Shown here: in pieces, positions 1 through 8,168 of the stretch
How positions within the stretch are numbered: position 1 is the stretch's first letter
Layout of the letters: each line of letters begins with the position of its first letter
Origin: an uncultured Paracoccaceae bacterium
Lineage (GTDB): Bacteria > Pseudomonadota > Alphaproteobacteria > Rhodobacterales > Rhodobacteraceae
Reading direction: 5' to 3'
Length of the DNA stretch: 64,000 bases
Assembly (NCBI GenBank): GCA_947500775.1
Contig: CANMTD010000004.1
Location: 186,001 to 250,000 of the forward strand
Notes under the pieces: model-generated
Databases searched by the model: none
Told to the model about the DNA's origin: nothing
The model's input: only the letters and a program-made list of their open reading frames with translations
Position numbers and translations under genes: made by a program

Positions 1-611
1 CGGTAATCGGTGGGCGAGGCCAGATGGTGCACCTGCAGCTTTTCCTTGATCAGGGCGATGAACGGCAGGAACAATTCGCGCTGCAACCCGTCCTTATACA
101 GATCATCCGGCACCCGGTTCGAGGTGGTGACCACCGTCACACCGTTGGCAAACAGCAGTTCGAACAACCGCCCGACCAGCATCGCATCGGTGATATCGTT
201 GATCTGCATTTCGTCGAAACACAGCAGCTTCAGATCGGCTGACAAAGCCTCGGCCACCGGGCGCAGGGCGTCTTCGGCGCCGGTCTGGCGGACCTTGTGC
301 AATTCGATGTGCACCTCTTGCAGAAAGGCGTGGAAATGCACGCGGCGTTTGCCGGTGATCGCGACGTGATCGTAAAACAGATCCATCAACATGGATTTGC
401 CGCGCCCCACGCCGCCCCACATGTAAAGGCCGGGCACCGCATCGGTGGTTTTCTTGCGAAACAGGGAAAAACCGGGCTTGGCGGTTTCCGCCGCCTCAAG
501 CCCCGCGCGGATATCCTGAAGCGGCTCCAGAACGGCGATCTGGCCGGGATCGGCCTGTATTTTGCCCTCGGTCACCAGCTGATCGTATATGTCGCGCATC
601 GTCTTAATCAT
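1..611 (-). CDS. zapE: Cell division protein ZapE / AFG1-family ATPase (5' part only)
   Basis: The gene runs off the left edge; only the N-terminal 203 codons are present. Translation of the minus strand gives a P-loop ATPase: Walker A GGVGRGKS at residues 66-73 and Walker B CFDEMQ at 131-136, followed by the conserved DDLYKDGLQR stretch typical of AFG1/ZapE. Family members are FtsZ-interacting or mitochondrial-type ATPases of about 350-390 aa, so roughly half is missing. Two in-frame ATGs (611 and 599) are possible; 611 adds MIKT. It is divergent from the MFS gene across a 114-nt gap that must hold both promoters. Confidence 0.9.
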   Translation of the reverse strand, partial: MIKTMRDIYDQLVTEGKIQADPGQIAVLEPLQDIRAGLEAAETAKPGFSLFRKKTTDAVPGLYMWGGVGRGKSMLMDLFYDHVAITGKRRVHFHAFLQEVHIELHKVRQTGAEDALRPVAEALSADLKLLCFDEMQINDITDAMLVGRLFELLFANGVTVVTTSNRVPDDLYKDGLQRELFLPFIALIKEKLQVHHLASPTDY

Positions 612-725
612 ACTCCACCCATAAATCGGCATCTCGCATAAGGAAAGCTGATCTGACCCATAAAGATTTCGCGATTGACGGCGGCGCGTGTCTGGAAGAC
701 GGTGCCAATCCGCAGGAGACCCCCG

Positions 726-1967
726 ATGGAACAGACACGCGCGCCCCTTATCACACCGGTTCTGATTGCCGGCAGCATCATCCTGCTGCTGTGTTTCGGG
801 GTCCGGTCAAGCTTCGGGGTCTTTCAGATCCCGATAGCCGAGGAATTCGGCTGGATGCGGGCCGATTTTTCCTTTGCGATTGCGATCCAGAATCTGGCCT
901 GGGGGATCGGACAGCCGTTTTTCGGGGCAATCGCCGAACGGTTCGGCGACCGCCGGGCGATCACGCTGGGCGCGCTGGTCTATGCGGCGGGTCTGATCCT
1001 GTCGTCCTATGCGATCACGCCGGGCCAGCATCAATTGCTGGAAATTCTGGTGGGCTTTGGCATTGCGGGCACCGGGTTCGGGGTGATTCTGGCCGTGGTC
1101 GGACGCGCCAGTTCCGACGAGAACCGGTCGATGGCCCTTGGGATCGCCACGGCGGCGGGATCGGGTGGCCAGATCGTCGGACCACCGGCGGCCGAATGGA
1201 TGCTGTCGTTCATGAGCTGGCAATCGGTCTTTGTCGTCTTTGCCATCCTCATGCTGGCGTCACTGGCCGCCCTGCCGATGCTGCGCGCGCCCGAACGCGC
1301 CAGCCGGGCCGAGCTGGAGCTGAGCATGGGCGCGGTGCTGACCAAGGCCTTTCGCGACCCCAGCTATACGCTGATCTTTCTGGGGTTCTTTTCCTGCGGC
1401 TATCAACTGGGGTTCATCACCGCGCATTTCCCGGCCTTCATCACCGAGGTCTGCGGCCCCATTGATCCCTCCGGCCCCTTGGCCGCCCTTGGAATAACCA
1501 CCACGTCTGCGCTGGGGGCGGTTTCCATTGCCCTGATCGGCGTGGCCAATATCGGGGGCACCCTGCTGGCCGGGTGGCTGGGCAAAACATATTCCAAGAA
1601 ATACCTGCTGGCCGGGGTCTATGTCCTGCGCACCGTGGTTGCCGCCGCGTTCATCCTGTTGCCGATGACACCGCTGTCGGTCGTGCTGTTTTCGTTCGCG
1701 ATGGGATCGCTGTGGCTGGCCACCGTGCCGCTGACCAGCGGGCTGGTCGCGCATATTTACGGGGTACGTTACATGGGCACGCTGTACGGGATCATCTTCT
1801 TCTCGCACCAGTTGGGCAGCTTTCTGGGCGTCTGGCTGGGCGGGCGGCTGTATGATCTGTACGGCGATTACACGCTGGTGTGGTGGATCGGCGTGGGCGT
1901 GGGCGCGTTTTCGGCGATTGTGCATCTGCCGGTGCGCGAACGGCCCATCGGGTTGGCCGCCGCCTGA
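726..1967 (+). CDS. MFS transporter
   Basis: A 413-aa polytopic membrane protein with about 12 hydrophobic segments. The MFS motif A (G-x-x-x-E-R-x-G-D-R-R) lies at residues 67-77 between TM2 and TM3, and the central loop (about 195-215) is charged. An upstream in-frame start at 675 exists, but AGGAG at 713-717 is spaced 8 nt from the ATG at 726, so that start is chosen. Overall it resembles the oxalate/formate-antiporter-like group of carboxylate MFS carriers; the substrate cannot be read from sequence. It ends 5 nt before the stop of the convergent hydrolase gene. Confidence 0.88.
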   Translation: MEQTRAPLITPVLIAGSIILLLCFGVRSSFGVFQIPIAEEFGWMRADFSFAIAIQNLAWGIGQPFFGAIAERFGDRRAITLGALVYAAGLILSSYAITPGQHQLLEILVGFGIAGTGFGVILAVVGRASSDENRSMALGIATAAGSGGQIVGPPAAEWMLSFMSWQSVFVVFAILMLASLAALPMLRAPERASRAELELSMGAVLTKAFRDPSYTLIFLGFFSCGYQLGFITAHFPAFITEVCGPIDPSGPLAALGITTTSALGAVSIALIGVANIGGTLLAGWLGKTYSKKYLLAGVYVLRTVVAAAFILLPMTPLSVVLFSFAMGSLWLATVPLTSGLVAHIYGVRYMGTLYGIIFFSHQLGSFLGVWLGGRLYDLYGDYTLVWWIGVGVGAFSAIVHLPVRERPIGLAAA

Positions 1968-1972
1968 GCGCC

Positions 1973-2902
1973 TTACAGGTCGCGCATGAAATCCTGCATC
2001 GCGCGCTGAATCTGGTCGACATGGGTATGTGGCAATGCGTGGGTCGCGCCCTCTAACGTGACCTGCCGTGCCTCGCGGTTCAGTTTGGCCAGCTGGCCGA
2101 CAGCCGAGATCGGGATCGCCTCGTCCTGCGCGCCCCAGATCGCCAGCACGGGCAAAGAGGTTCCTGAAATGCGACGGTGTTCTGCCGACATGTCCTGTTG
2201 CAGCATATACCGCTGGCTGGACAGGACCGCCGCCAGATAGCCGCGTATCCGGGTTTCATCCATCTGTTTGGCAACGATCCCCGCAACAGCGGATTTCTGG
2301 GGGCCACGGGCAACGGCCCGGCGCAATTGCCATCCGCCCAGAACCCGCATGACCCAATCGCCCAGGATCGGCACCCGACGGCAAAATTCAGACATCGGGC
2401 CGGGTGTGCGGCCCAGCCCCGCCGTGGCCAGCAGGATCAGCCGATCCATACGGTGCGGTTCATCCGCGGCAAAGCTGCTGGCGATGCTGCCGCCCATCGA
2501 ATAGCCGACCAGCGTCAGATCGCCGCCAAGGTTCTGATCGCGCAGCAAATCGCGCAGCTGGCGCAGGAAAAAATTGCGGTCCTGCGGGCCTTCGGGGCGG
2601 TCGGAATAACCGCGCCCGTAAAGATCATAGCGCAGCACCCGGAACCCCATCATCGTCAGCACCTTCACGATGCCGTCCCAGACATAGGACGATGTGGTCA
2701 GCCCGTGGATACAGACCGCGACCGGGCCGCGCACCGGGCCATCCCACCGGTAATGGGTCACGCCTTGCGACAGTTCGGCAAACTGGCCCGGCGCCCTGGC
2801 GCGCAGGGTATCGCCCACCGGTCTGCGCCACCATTCCGACAGGAAATAGCTTGCCACCACGATGGCCAGAATCGCGCCCAGCCAGATCATCGGCCCCGCC
2901 AT
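1973..2902 (-). CDS. Alpha/beta-fold hydrolase, membrane-anchored
   Basis: A 309-aa alpha/beta hydrolase. Residues 5-20 form an N-terminal hydrophobic anchor, HG at 66-67 is the oxyanion motif, GYSMGG places the nucleophile at Ser135, an acidic residue lies in WGAQDEAIP, and the likely catalytic His is about 288 (GATHALPH). Substrate unknown. It is the last gene of an overlapping minus-strand run; with start 2902 it overlaps the cyclodeaminase gene by 16 nt. An ATG at 2890 (MIWLG) would make an ATGA overlap like others in this operon and is a real alternative. Confidence 0.85.
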   Translation of the reverse strand: MAGPMIWLGAILAIVVASYFLSEWWRRPVGDTLRARAPGQFAELSQGVTHYRWDGPVRGPVAVCIHGLTTSSYVWDGIVKVLTMMGFRVLRYDLYGRGYSDRPEGPQDRNFFLRQLRDLLRDQNLGGDLTLVGYSMGGSIASSFAADEPHRMDRLILLATAGLGRTPGPMSEFCRRVPILGDWVMRVLGGWQLRRAVARGPQKSAVAGIVAKQMDETRIRGYLAAVLSSQRYMLQQDMSAEHRRISGTSLPVLAIWGAQDEAIPISAVGQLAKLNREARQVTLEGATHALPHTHVDQIQRAMQDFMRDL

Positions 2903-3807
2903 TGGCTAAGGATATAGCTGCTGGTCATCAGGTCCAGATGCGCGCCGCCGCCGTTTTTGAACAGGGTGATTTCATCCTCGCTTTGGCGGGCGAAGGCGCC
3001 GCCGGGCAGATCGTAATAATCGGCGATCACATCTTCGGGCGTGATCACGCCCTGCCCCAGCGGTATCTTCAGCTCGCCGATATGACCCAGCGTGGTGTCG
3101 CGGCTGTCGACAAACAGACGCGCGCGTTTCAGCGCGGCGTCATCGGCTTCGCGCATGTCGGACCGATAGGCGCCGATCAGGTCGATATGCTGTCCGGGCT
3201 GCAACCAGTCGCCCCGGATCAGCGGGGTCGAGGTCATGGTGGCCGAGGTGACGATATCCGCCGCGCGCACCGCCGTTTCCAGATCGGTGGCGACGGTGAC
3301 ATTGGGAAAGGCCGCGGCCATCCGCTGTGCCCCGCCCGCGCTGCGGTTCCAGATCAGAAACCGCGCGTCGGGAAAGCCGCTGGAATAGGCCTGATACAGC
3401 GAATGCCCGACCGTGCCCGCGCCGATGATCAGGATCGTGTGGCTGTCGGGACGGGCCAGCCGGGTCGCGGCCAGCAGGCTGTCGCCGGCGGTTTTCCATT
3501 TGGTCACCAGATGGAAATCGACAATCGCGTCCAGCGTGCCGTCCAGATCGGAAAACAGGCTGAGCGCGCCATTGACCATCGGTTTGTCGCCCGCCGGGTT
3601 GCCGGGAAAGATGGTGGCGGTTTTCACTGCCATGCCCAGCCCGTCGATCCAGGCCGCGCGCGACAACAGCGTATCGGGATCGCGGCGCAGGAAGGTATCG
3701 CCAATCTCGGCCCGTGGCAGGCTGTGGCCATCGGCCAGCGCCTGCGCCAGATCGGCCCAGTCAAGCAGCGGCTCGGCCTCGGCGAAGGGAACGATTTCAG
3801 GCTGCAT
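2887..3807 (-). CDS. Ornithine cyclodeaminase / mu-crystallin family protein
   Basis: A 306-aa protein of the OCD/mu-crystallin family (NAD(P)-dependent amino-acid cyclodeaminases, ketimine reductases and alanine dehydrogenases). Visible are the substrate-lysine region VKTATIFPGN (Lys62) and the Rossmann motif IIGAGTVG at 127-134. The length is somewhat short of classical ornithine cyclodeaminase (about 330-350). Which reaction it catalyses cannot be decided. It overlaps the HAD gene start by 11 nt and the hydrolase by up to 16 nt, implying translational coupling. Confidence 0.88.
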   Translation of the reverse strand: MQPEIVPFAEAEPLLDWADLAQALADGHSLPRAEIGDTFLRRDPDTLLSRAAWIDGLGMAVKTATIFPGNPAGDKPMVNGALSLFSDLDGTLDAIVDFHLVTKWKTAGDSLLAATRLARPDSHTILIIGAGTVGHSLYQAYSSGFPDARFLIWNRSAGGAQRMAAAFPNVTVATDLETAVRAADIVTSATMTSTPLIRGDWLQPGQHIDLIGAYRSDMREADDAALKRARLFVDSRDTTLGHIGELKIPLGQGVITPEDVIADYYDLPGGAFARQSEDEITLFKNGGGAHLDLMTSSYILSQWRGR

Positions 3808-4429
3808 GGGCGGCCTCGGAGTCCGTCAACAGGCCTGCCGCGACCAGACGCGCGGCCCAACCGGCGGGGGTTTCAAACAGATGCCCCTGCCATCCGCGCG
3901 CCTCGGCCGCGGCGATATTGTCGGCCCGGTCATCGGCGAACAACAGCTTCTCTGGCGCGATGCCGCAATCGGTTTCGACCATTTCATAAATCTGCGGATC
4001 GGGTTTCACGACCTGCATATGACCCGAGATATAGCGCCGGTCAAATTCATCCAGAAACGGGAAATGCGGGACCGCATAGTCGAAACTGCCGATGCCGAAA
4101 TTGGTCAGGGCAAAGACCGGCACGCCCTTGGCGCGCAGTTGGCGCAACAGGTGCACCGAATGGGGAATCTCCGGCTGGGCCAGTTCCAGCCAATTGTCGC
4201 GCCACATCCTGATTTCGGTGCGAAAGGCGGGGTATTCTTCGGCGGTGTCATAGATCACTTGGGTGAAATCGCCGCCCAGATCGACCTTTTCGTTCATCCC
4301 GTGCAGGTCCACCTCGGCGAACAGGGCGCGGCGGCGGTCTTCGCCGATCACCCGGTCGTAATAGCGTTCGGGCTGCCATTCGATCAGGACGTTTCCGATA
4401 TCGAAAATCACGGCTTCGGGACGGGTCAT
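3797..4429 (-). CDS. HAD-superfamily phosphatase (YihX-like)
   Basis: A 210-aa HAD-IA hydrolase. Motif I is FDIGNVL with Asp10; the usual second Asp of DxD is Gly, as in the YihX branch. LTNFG supplies motif [11 protein letters not shown] the motif III Lys, and FADDRADN motif IV. YihX-like enzymes dephosphorylate sugar phosphates, but the substrate here is unknown. ATG at 4429 overlaps the YaiI-like stop as ATGA (4426-4429), which favours this start over the longer open frame upstream. Confidence 0.88.
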   Translation of the reverse strand: MTRPEAVIFDIGNVLIEWQPERYYDRVIGEDRRRALFAEVDLHGMNEKVDLGGDFTQVIYDTAEEYPAFRTEIRMWRDNWLELAQPEIPHSVHLLRQLRAKGVPVFALTNFGIGSFDYAVPHFPFLDEFDRRYISGHMQVVKPDPQIYEMVETDCGIAPEKLLFADDRADNIAAAEARGWQGHLFETPAGWAARLVAAGLLTDSEAAHAA

Positions 4430-4881
4430 GGTTGGCTTTCTTTTTGTGCGGCGGTCAGCGCGCGTTCCAGAGCATCCAGAAACCGCGACCGGTCGGCCTT
4501 GGAAAACGGGCGTCCACCGCCCTGACGAAAAGGATCGGCGGCGCGCAGATCGGCCATCAGGTCGCGCGTGGCCAGAAGGTTGCCGATGTTGCCGGGGGTA
4601 AATGCCTCGCCGTTGTGGCGCAGCACCTGCGCGCCCGCCTCGACGCATTTCGCGGCCAGAGGGATGTCGCCTGTGACCACCACATCGCCCCGGCCCGCGC
4701 GCTCGGCGATCCACATGTCGGCGACGTCGGGCCCATCGGGCACATAGACCATTTCGATCAGCGGGTTCTGCGACGGGCGCAGCCCGCCGTTGGCGACCAT
4801 GGCCACGGGCGTCTTGCGCCGGGTGGCGACCCGTTCAACCTCGGCCTTGACCGGGCAGGCGTCTGCATCAACGTAAATCAC
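4426..4881 (-). CDS. YaiI/YqxD family (UPF0178, DUF188) protein
   Basis: A 151-aa protein starting [12 protein letters not shown], the hallmark N-terminus of the DUF188 family, with the conserved [12 protein letters not shown] block and the RGGGRPF-like C-terminal segment (here [12 protein letters not shown]). The fold is PIN-like and the function is not established. It sits between fghA and the HAD gene with 4-nt overlaps on both sides. Confidence 0.92.
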   Translation of the reverse strand: MIYVDADACPVKAEVERVATRRKTPVAMVANGGLRPSQNPLIEMVYVPDGPDVADMWIAERAGRGDVVVTGDIPLAAKCVEAGAQVLRHNGEAFTPGNIGNLLATRDLMADLRAADPFRQGGGRPFSKADRSRFLDALERALTAAQKESQP

Positions 4882-5708
4882 GCGTAGAGCGCCTCGGCGT
4901 GAAAGGCGACGTGATCTTCCATGAAGCTGGAGACGAACCAGTAACTGTGGTCATAGCCCTTTTGCATCCGCAGGGTCGCGGGCTGGCGGCGGGCGGCAAT
5001 GGCAGACATCAGCGCGTCGGGTTTCAGCAGGTCCAGAAACTGATCGCTGCTGCCCTGATCGATCAGCATCGGGCCGTCAAATCCGACCGCGCGCATTTGC
5101 AGGGTGGCGTCATGGCGGGCCCATTCGGCGGGATCATCGCCCAGATAGGCGCCCAACTGTTTGCGCCCCCAGTCGGATTGGGTGGGATTGGCAATCGGCG
5201 CAAAGGCCGAGACCGAGGCGAACCGCCCCGGCAGCGCCATTGCCATGGTCAGCGCGCCGTGCCCGCCCATCGAATGGCCGGTGATGCCCTGCCGTTCCTC
5301 GTCAATCGCGAAATTATTGGTCAGAATGCGGGGCAGTTCGTCCACGACATAATCCCACATGCGGAAATGCGGCGCCCATGGCGATTGGGTGGCGTTGACA
5401 TAGAACCCCGCGCCCTGCCCCAGATCGTAGTCGTCATGATCGGCCACACCATCGCCGCGCGGCGAGGTATCGGGGAACACGACCGCGATGCCCTGTTCGG
5501 CCGCCCACAGCTGTGCCCCGGCCTTGGTCATCGCGTTTTCATGGGCGCAGGTCAGCCCCGACAGGTACCACAGCACCGGCACCGGGGCGTGTTCCGCCTC
5601 GGCCGGCAGGAACAGGCCAAAGGTCATATCGCAGGCGCAGACGTCGGACCGGTGGCTATAGACGCCCTGCGTCCCGCCAAAACACAGGTTTTCGGATAGA
5701 GTTTCCAT
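4878..5708 (-). CDS. fghA: S-formylglutathione hydrolase
   Basis: A 276-aa esterase that hydrolyses S-formylglutathione to formate and glutathione, the last step of GSH-dependent formaldehyde oxidation in the cytoplasm. The catalytic triad is visible: Ser146 in GHSMGGH, Asp222 in GSSDQF and His254 in YDHSYW. Start METLSEN at 5708 gives the standard family length; the longer frame to 5789 has no family match. The GSH-dependent formaldehyde dehydrogenase gene that often neighbours it is absent here; instead fghA heads a five-gene overlapping operon. Confidence 0.95.
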   Translation of the reverse strand: METLSENLCFGGTQGVYSHRSDVCACDMTFGLFLPAEAEHAPVPVLWYLSGLTCAHENAMTKAGAQLWAAEQGIAVVFPDTSPRGDGVADHDDYDLGQGAGFYVNATQSPWAPHFRMWDYVVDELPRILTNNFAIDEERQGITGHSMGGHGALTMAMALPGRFASVSAFAPIANPTQSDWGRKQLGAYLGDDPAEWARHDATLQMRAVGFDGPMLIDQGSSDQFLDLLKPDALMSAIAARRQPATLRMQKGYDHSYWFVSSFMEDHVAFHAEALYA

Positions 5709-5766
5709 GTCATGCCTTTCATGCGTGCCCCACCGGACTAGCGCGCCCGCGCCAACCCGGCAAGGA

Positions 5767-6696
5767 TCAGAACTGTGAAACCCGCGCAATCACCCAGGAA
5801 ACGGTGACAACACTTAACGCCGTTGACAACAGGATCGCCGCCGACACCCGCTGCGGCGCCACCCCGTAATGCTGCGCCAGAATATAGACATTTCCCGCCA
5901 CCGGAAGCGCCGAGGCCGCGATGATGACGCTGGCCGAATACAGATCGACGTCAAAGATATAGAGCGCGGCGATGGCGACGGCCGCCGGGTGCAGCACCAG
6001 TTTGGCAAATGACAGCCAGGCCGCCACCTGCACCCGTTCCGCCGATTTCGACGCCAGCGAGGCCCCGATGGCAAACAGCGCGCCGGGGGTGGCCGCCGCC
6101 CCCAACAGGGTCAGGAATTCATTCATCGGCACCGGAATGGGCAGTTTCAGCCCGGACCACAACAGGCCCAGAACCATCGACACGATCATCGGGTTGCGCA
6201 ACAGCCCGCCGCCCAATGTGCGCAGGATGCCCAGCGACATGCGCCCGTCACGCGCGCCTTCGATCAGGATCACGATCAGGCTGCTGAACACGATCAGATC
6301 GACCGCCAGCACCAGCATCACCGGCCCGATGGCCTGTTCGCCCATCAACAGCGCCAGCATCGGCACGCCCAGAAACCCGGTGTTGCCGATCACGGCGCAT
6401 TGCGCCTCGACCGCCGCCTCTTGCACGCCGCGCCGCCGGATCAGCGCGACCACCGTTGCTAGGGTGTAAACCACGGCGCAGGCCAGCAGATAGGCCCAGA
6501 TCAGCGGCCAATCCAGTACCTCGGCTAGGGACAGGTTTGCCGAAAACCGGAACAGCATGGCCGACAGCGCGAAATAGAACACGAATTTGGTCAGATAGGC
6601 GGTCGCCTCTTCGGTGAAGAAACGGGTGCGACCGGCCAGATATCCCAGACCGATCACCGCGAAAAACGGCAAGGTTTTCAAAAAGACCGCAATCAT
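5767..6696 (-). CDS. AEC (auxin efflux carrier) family transporter
   Basis: A 309-aa membrane protein with two sets of hydrophobic segments separated by a central hydrophilic stretch, beginning KTLPFFAVIGLGYLAGR, the usual AEC start (Mem_trans family). Conserved GNTGFLGVPM (about residues 106-115) and the C-terminal ALPVAGNVYILAQHYG block are typical. Bacterial members move organic acids such as malate or malonate. It lies 58 nt upstream of fghA on the same strand and could share its transcript, though no functional link is evident. Confidence 0.9.
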   Translation of the reverse strand: MIAVFLKTLPFFAVIGLGYLAGRTRFFTEEATAYLTKFVFYFALSAMLFRFSANLSLAEVLDWPLIWAYLLACAVVYTLATVVALIRRRGVQEAAVEAQCAVIGNTGFLGVPMLALLMGEQAIGPVMLVLAVDLIVFSSLIVILIEGARDGRMSLGILRTLGGGLLRNPMIVSMVLGLLWSGLKLPIPVPMNEFLTLLGAAATPGALFAIGASLASKSAERVQVAAWLSFAKLVLHPAAVAIAALYIFDVDLYSASVIIAASALPVAGNVYILAQHYGVAPQRVSAAILLSTALSVVTVSWVIARVSQF

Positions 6697-6728
6697 ACCA
6701 CGCGCTTAGCATGGGGCCGCGGGCGATG

Positions 6729-7706
6729 CTAGCCGCTGCCGATCAGCACCCCGGCCGCAAAGACCAGCGCCCCGCCGACCACCACCTGAAACGCGGCGCG
6801 CAGAAAGGGGGTGTTCATGTATTTCTTCTGAATCCAGGCGATGGCCCAAAGTTCGACAAAGACCACGATCATCGCGATGATCGTTGCCGTCCAGAAATTC
6901 GGGATCAGATATGGCAGCGCGTGGCCAAGCCCGCCAAGCGTAGTCATCACCCCCGCAGCAATGCCCCGTTTCAGCGGCGATCCCCGGCCCGATATCTGCC
7001 CGTCGTCCGACGCGGCCTCGGTAAAGCCCATGGAAATCCCCGCCCCGACCGAGGCCGCCAGCCCGACCAGAAAGGTGGTCCAGGTGTTTTGCGTGGCAAA
7101 GGCCACGGCAAAAATCGGCGCCAGCGTCGACACCGACCCGTCCATCAGCCCCGCCAGACCGGGCTGCACCCAGGTCAGGATGAACTGGCGGTGGGCGGTG
7201 CGCGCCTCTTTATCGCGGCTGTCTTCGTCCAGATGGGTTTGCGTAAGATCCTCGGCAAGTTGGGAATGCCCGGCCTCGGCCGCCGCAAGATCGCCCAGCA
7301 GGGTTCGGGTCGCGGCATCCTGCGTGCGGGTCGCGGCCAGTTCGTAAAACCGCTGGGCGTCGCGTTCCATCATTTCAGCTTCGGCGCGGACCCGGTCCAA
7401 TCCCAGATTCTGGATCAGCCAGACGGGGCGCCGGGCATAGAACCCGGCCACATGTTCGCGCCGAATCAACGGAATCACATCACCGAACCGGGACTGGTGC
7501 AGTTCAATCAGACGCCGACGATGTTCATTTTCTTCGGTTGCCATATCGTCGAATACAGCGGCCGAATCCGGGAAATCGGATCGCAGCTGTTCAGCATAGC
7601 TGCGGTAAATCCGGGCGTCATCCTCTTCGGACGAAATCGCCAAAGCCAAAACTTCCTGTTCCGACAGGTCAGCAAACTGCCTGCGCGCCGATATTCCGGG
7701 GATCAT
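6729..7706 (-). CDS. mbfA: Ferritin-like/VIT iron exporter MbfA
   Basis: A 325-aa fusion of a rubrerythrin/ferritin-like domain (about residues 10-160; metal ligands in EE27-28, EENEH 58-62, EAEMMERD and EAGH 144-147) to a CCC1/VIT-type membrane domain (about 165-325). This arrangement is MbfA, an inner-membrane iron (and Mn) exporter of alphaproteobacteria that protects against iron and peroxide stress. ATG at 7706 has GGAG 6 nt upstream; a TTG at 7718 overlaps the Shine-Dalgarno and is rejected. An inverted repeat just upstream (7720-7732) resembles the Irr/ICE operator that represses mbfA under low iron in relatives. Confidence 0.92.
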   Translation of the reverse strand: MIPGISARRQFADLSEQEVLALAISSEEDDARIYRSYAEQLRSDFPDSAAVFDDMATEENEHRRRLIELHQSRFGDVIPLIRREHVAGFYARRPVWLIQNLGLDRVRAEAEMMERDAQRFYELAATRTQDAATRTLLGDLAAAEAGHSQLAEDLTQTHLDEDSRDKEARTAHRQFILTWVQPGLAGLMDGSVSTLAPIFAVAFATQNTWTTFLVGLAASVGAGISMGFTEAASDDGQISGRGSPLKRGIAAGVMTTLGGLGHALPYLIPNFWTATIIAMIVVFVELWAIAWIQKKYMNTPFLRAAFQVVVGGALVFAAGVLIGSG

Positions 7707-7719
7707 AGGGGCCTCCAAC

Positions 7720-7732
7720 TAGAACAATTCTA
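7720..7732. promoter_or_regulatory. Putative iron control element (Irr/ICE-like operator) of mbfA
   Basis: TAGAA-CAA-TTCTA is a perfect inverted repeat (extends as CTAGAA/TTCTAA) 14-26 nt upstream of the mbfA ATG. It matches the TTAGAA-n-TTCTAA character of ICE sites bound by Irr in alphaproteobacteria, and mbfA is a classic ICE target. Binding is inferred, not shown. Confidence 0.6.
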
Positions 7733-7770
7733 AAGTAATGACTGACGGTCAGGGATCAACCGAAAAAAAT

Positions 7771-7790
7771 GAACTGCTGAGTTCAGTTTT
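7771..7790. promoter_or_regulatory. Putative TetR-type operator, copy 1
   Basis: GAACTG-nnnn-GTTcAGTTT; the same pattern recurs at 7823-7842, 52 bp away (about five helical turns). It lies just upstream of a -35-like TTGAAC at 7794. The AACT/AGTT arms suit a TetR dimer, and a TetR gene lies 0.4 kb downstream. Confidence 0.4.
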
Positions 7791-7793
7791 GGC

Positions 7794-7821
7794 TTGAACA
7801 CGCCTCTCAACTCTCTAAATA
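7794..7821 (+). promoter_or_regulatory. Putative sigma70 promoter of the exported-peptide gene
   Basis: TTGAAC (7794-7799) and TAAATA (7816-7821) with a 16-nt spacer, about 50 nt upstream of the peptide ATG, bracketed by the two operator-like repeats. Confidence 0.4.
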
Positions 7822-7822
7822 C

Positions 7823-7842
7823 GAACTGTACTGTTTAGTTTA
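7823..7842. promoter_or_regulatory. Putative TetR-type operator, copy 2
   Basis: GAACTG-nnnn-GTTtAGTTT, the second copy of the motif at 7771. It would cover the transcription start of the peptide gene, a repressing position. Confidence 0.4.
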
Positions 7843-7871
7843 AAATGACGCGATCAAACTGGAGAAGAACA

Positions 7872-8045
7872 ATGAAAACGTCAAACCTTCTTGCTGCGGC
7901 CATCCTGACCGGCGTTCTGGCATCGCCCGCGTTTTCGTTCAGCGTTGCCGTTGATTTCCCAACCCTGACATGGCCCACGCCGCCCGTGACCTCGCAAGAC
8001 AGCAGCGTTCCGCAAACGCCCGTTACCGGCCAACTGCCGGGCTGA
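7872..8045 (+). CDS. Small exported Pro/Thr-rich peptide, unknown function
   Basis: A 57-aa protein with a clear Sec signal peptide: MKTSN, a hydrophobic core LLAAAILTGVLA, then a small-residue cleavage region around SPAFS (about 18-22). The mature part is only about 35 residues, rich in Pro, Thr, Val and Ser, with no Cys and no recognisable domain. ATG 7872 is preceded by GGAGAAGAAC; the upstream ATG at 7845 would bury the signal peptide. The gene has its own candidate promoter, repeated operator-like motifs and a strong terminator (8072-8100), which argues for a real monocistronic gene. I do not recognise the family. Confidence 0.7.
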   Translation: MKTSNLLAAAILTGVLASPAFSFSVAVDFPTLTWPTPPVTSQDSSVPQTPVTGQLPG

Positions 8046-8071
8046 CACCACCGTCCCCCTTTCCAAAAAAG

Positions 8072-8100
8072 AAACGGGCGGGATTTCCCCGCCCGTTTTC
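8072..8100 (+). terminator. Rho-independent terminator of the exported-peptide gene
   Basis: ACGGGCGGG (8074-8082) pairs with CCCGCCCGT (8088-8096) over a 5-nt loop; A-rich before, TTTTC after. Confidence 0.85.
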
Positions 8101-8106
8101 TTGTGC

Positions 8107-8136
8107 TTGCTGCACCTGAACCCCGCAGTCTATAGT
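8107..8136 (+). promoter_or_regulatory. Putative promoter of the tetR gene
   Basis: TTGCTG (8107-8112), 18-nt spacer, TATAGT (8131-8136), 33 nt upstream of the TetR ATG. Confidence 0.4.
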
Positions 8137-8168
8137 CAGCCGGTAACGCAGGAGAACCAAGCCCCCGA

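Noticed and set aside
2404-4212. A 602-codon plus-strand frame over the hydrolase, OCD and HAD genes
   Set aside because: Shadow of three overlapping minus-strand genes with recognisable families.
7707-7718. TTG start for mbfA at 7718
   Set aside because: The TTG lies inside the GGAG Shine-Dalgarno that serves the ATG at 7706.
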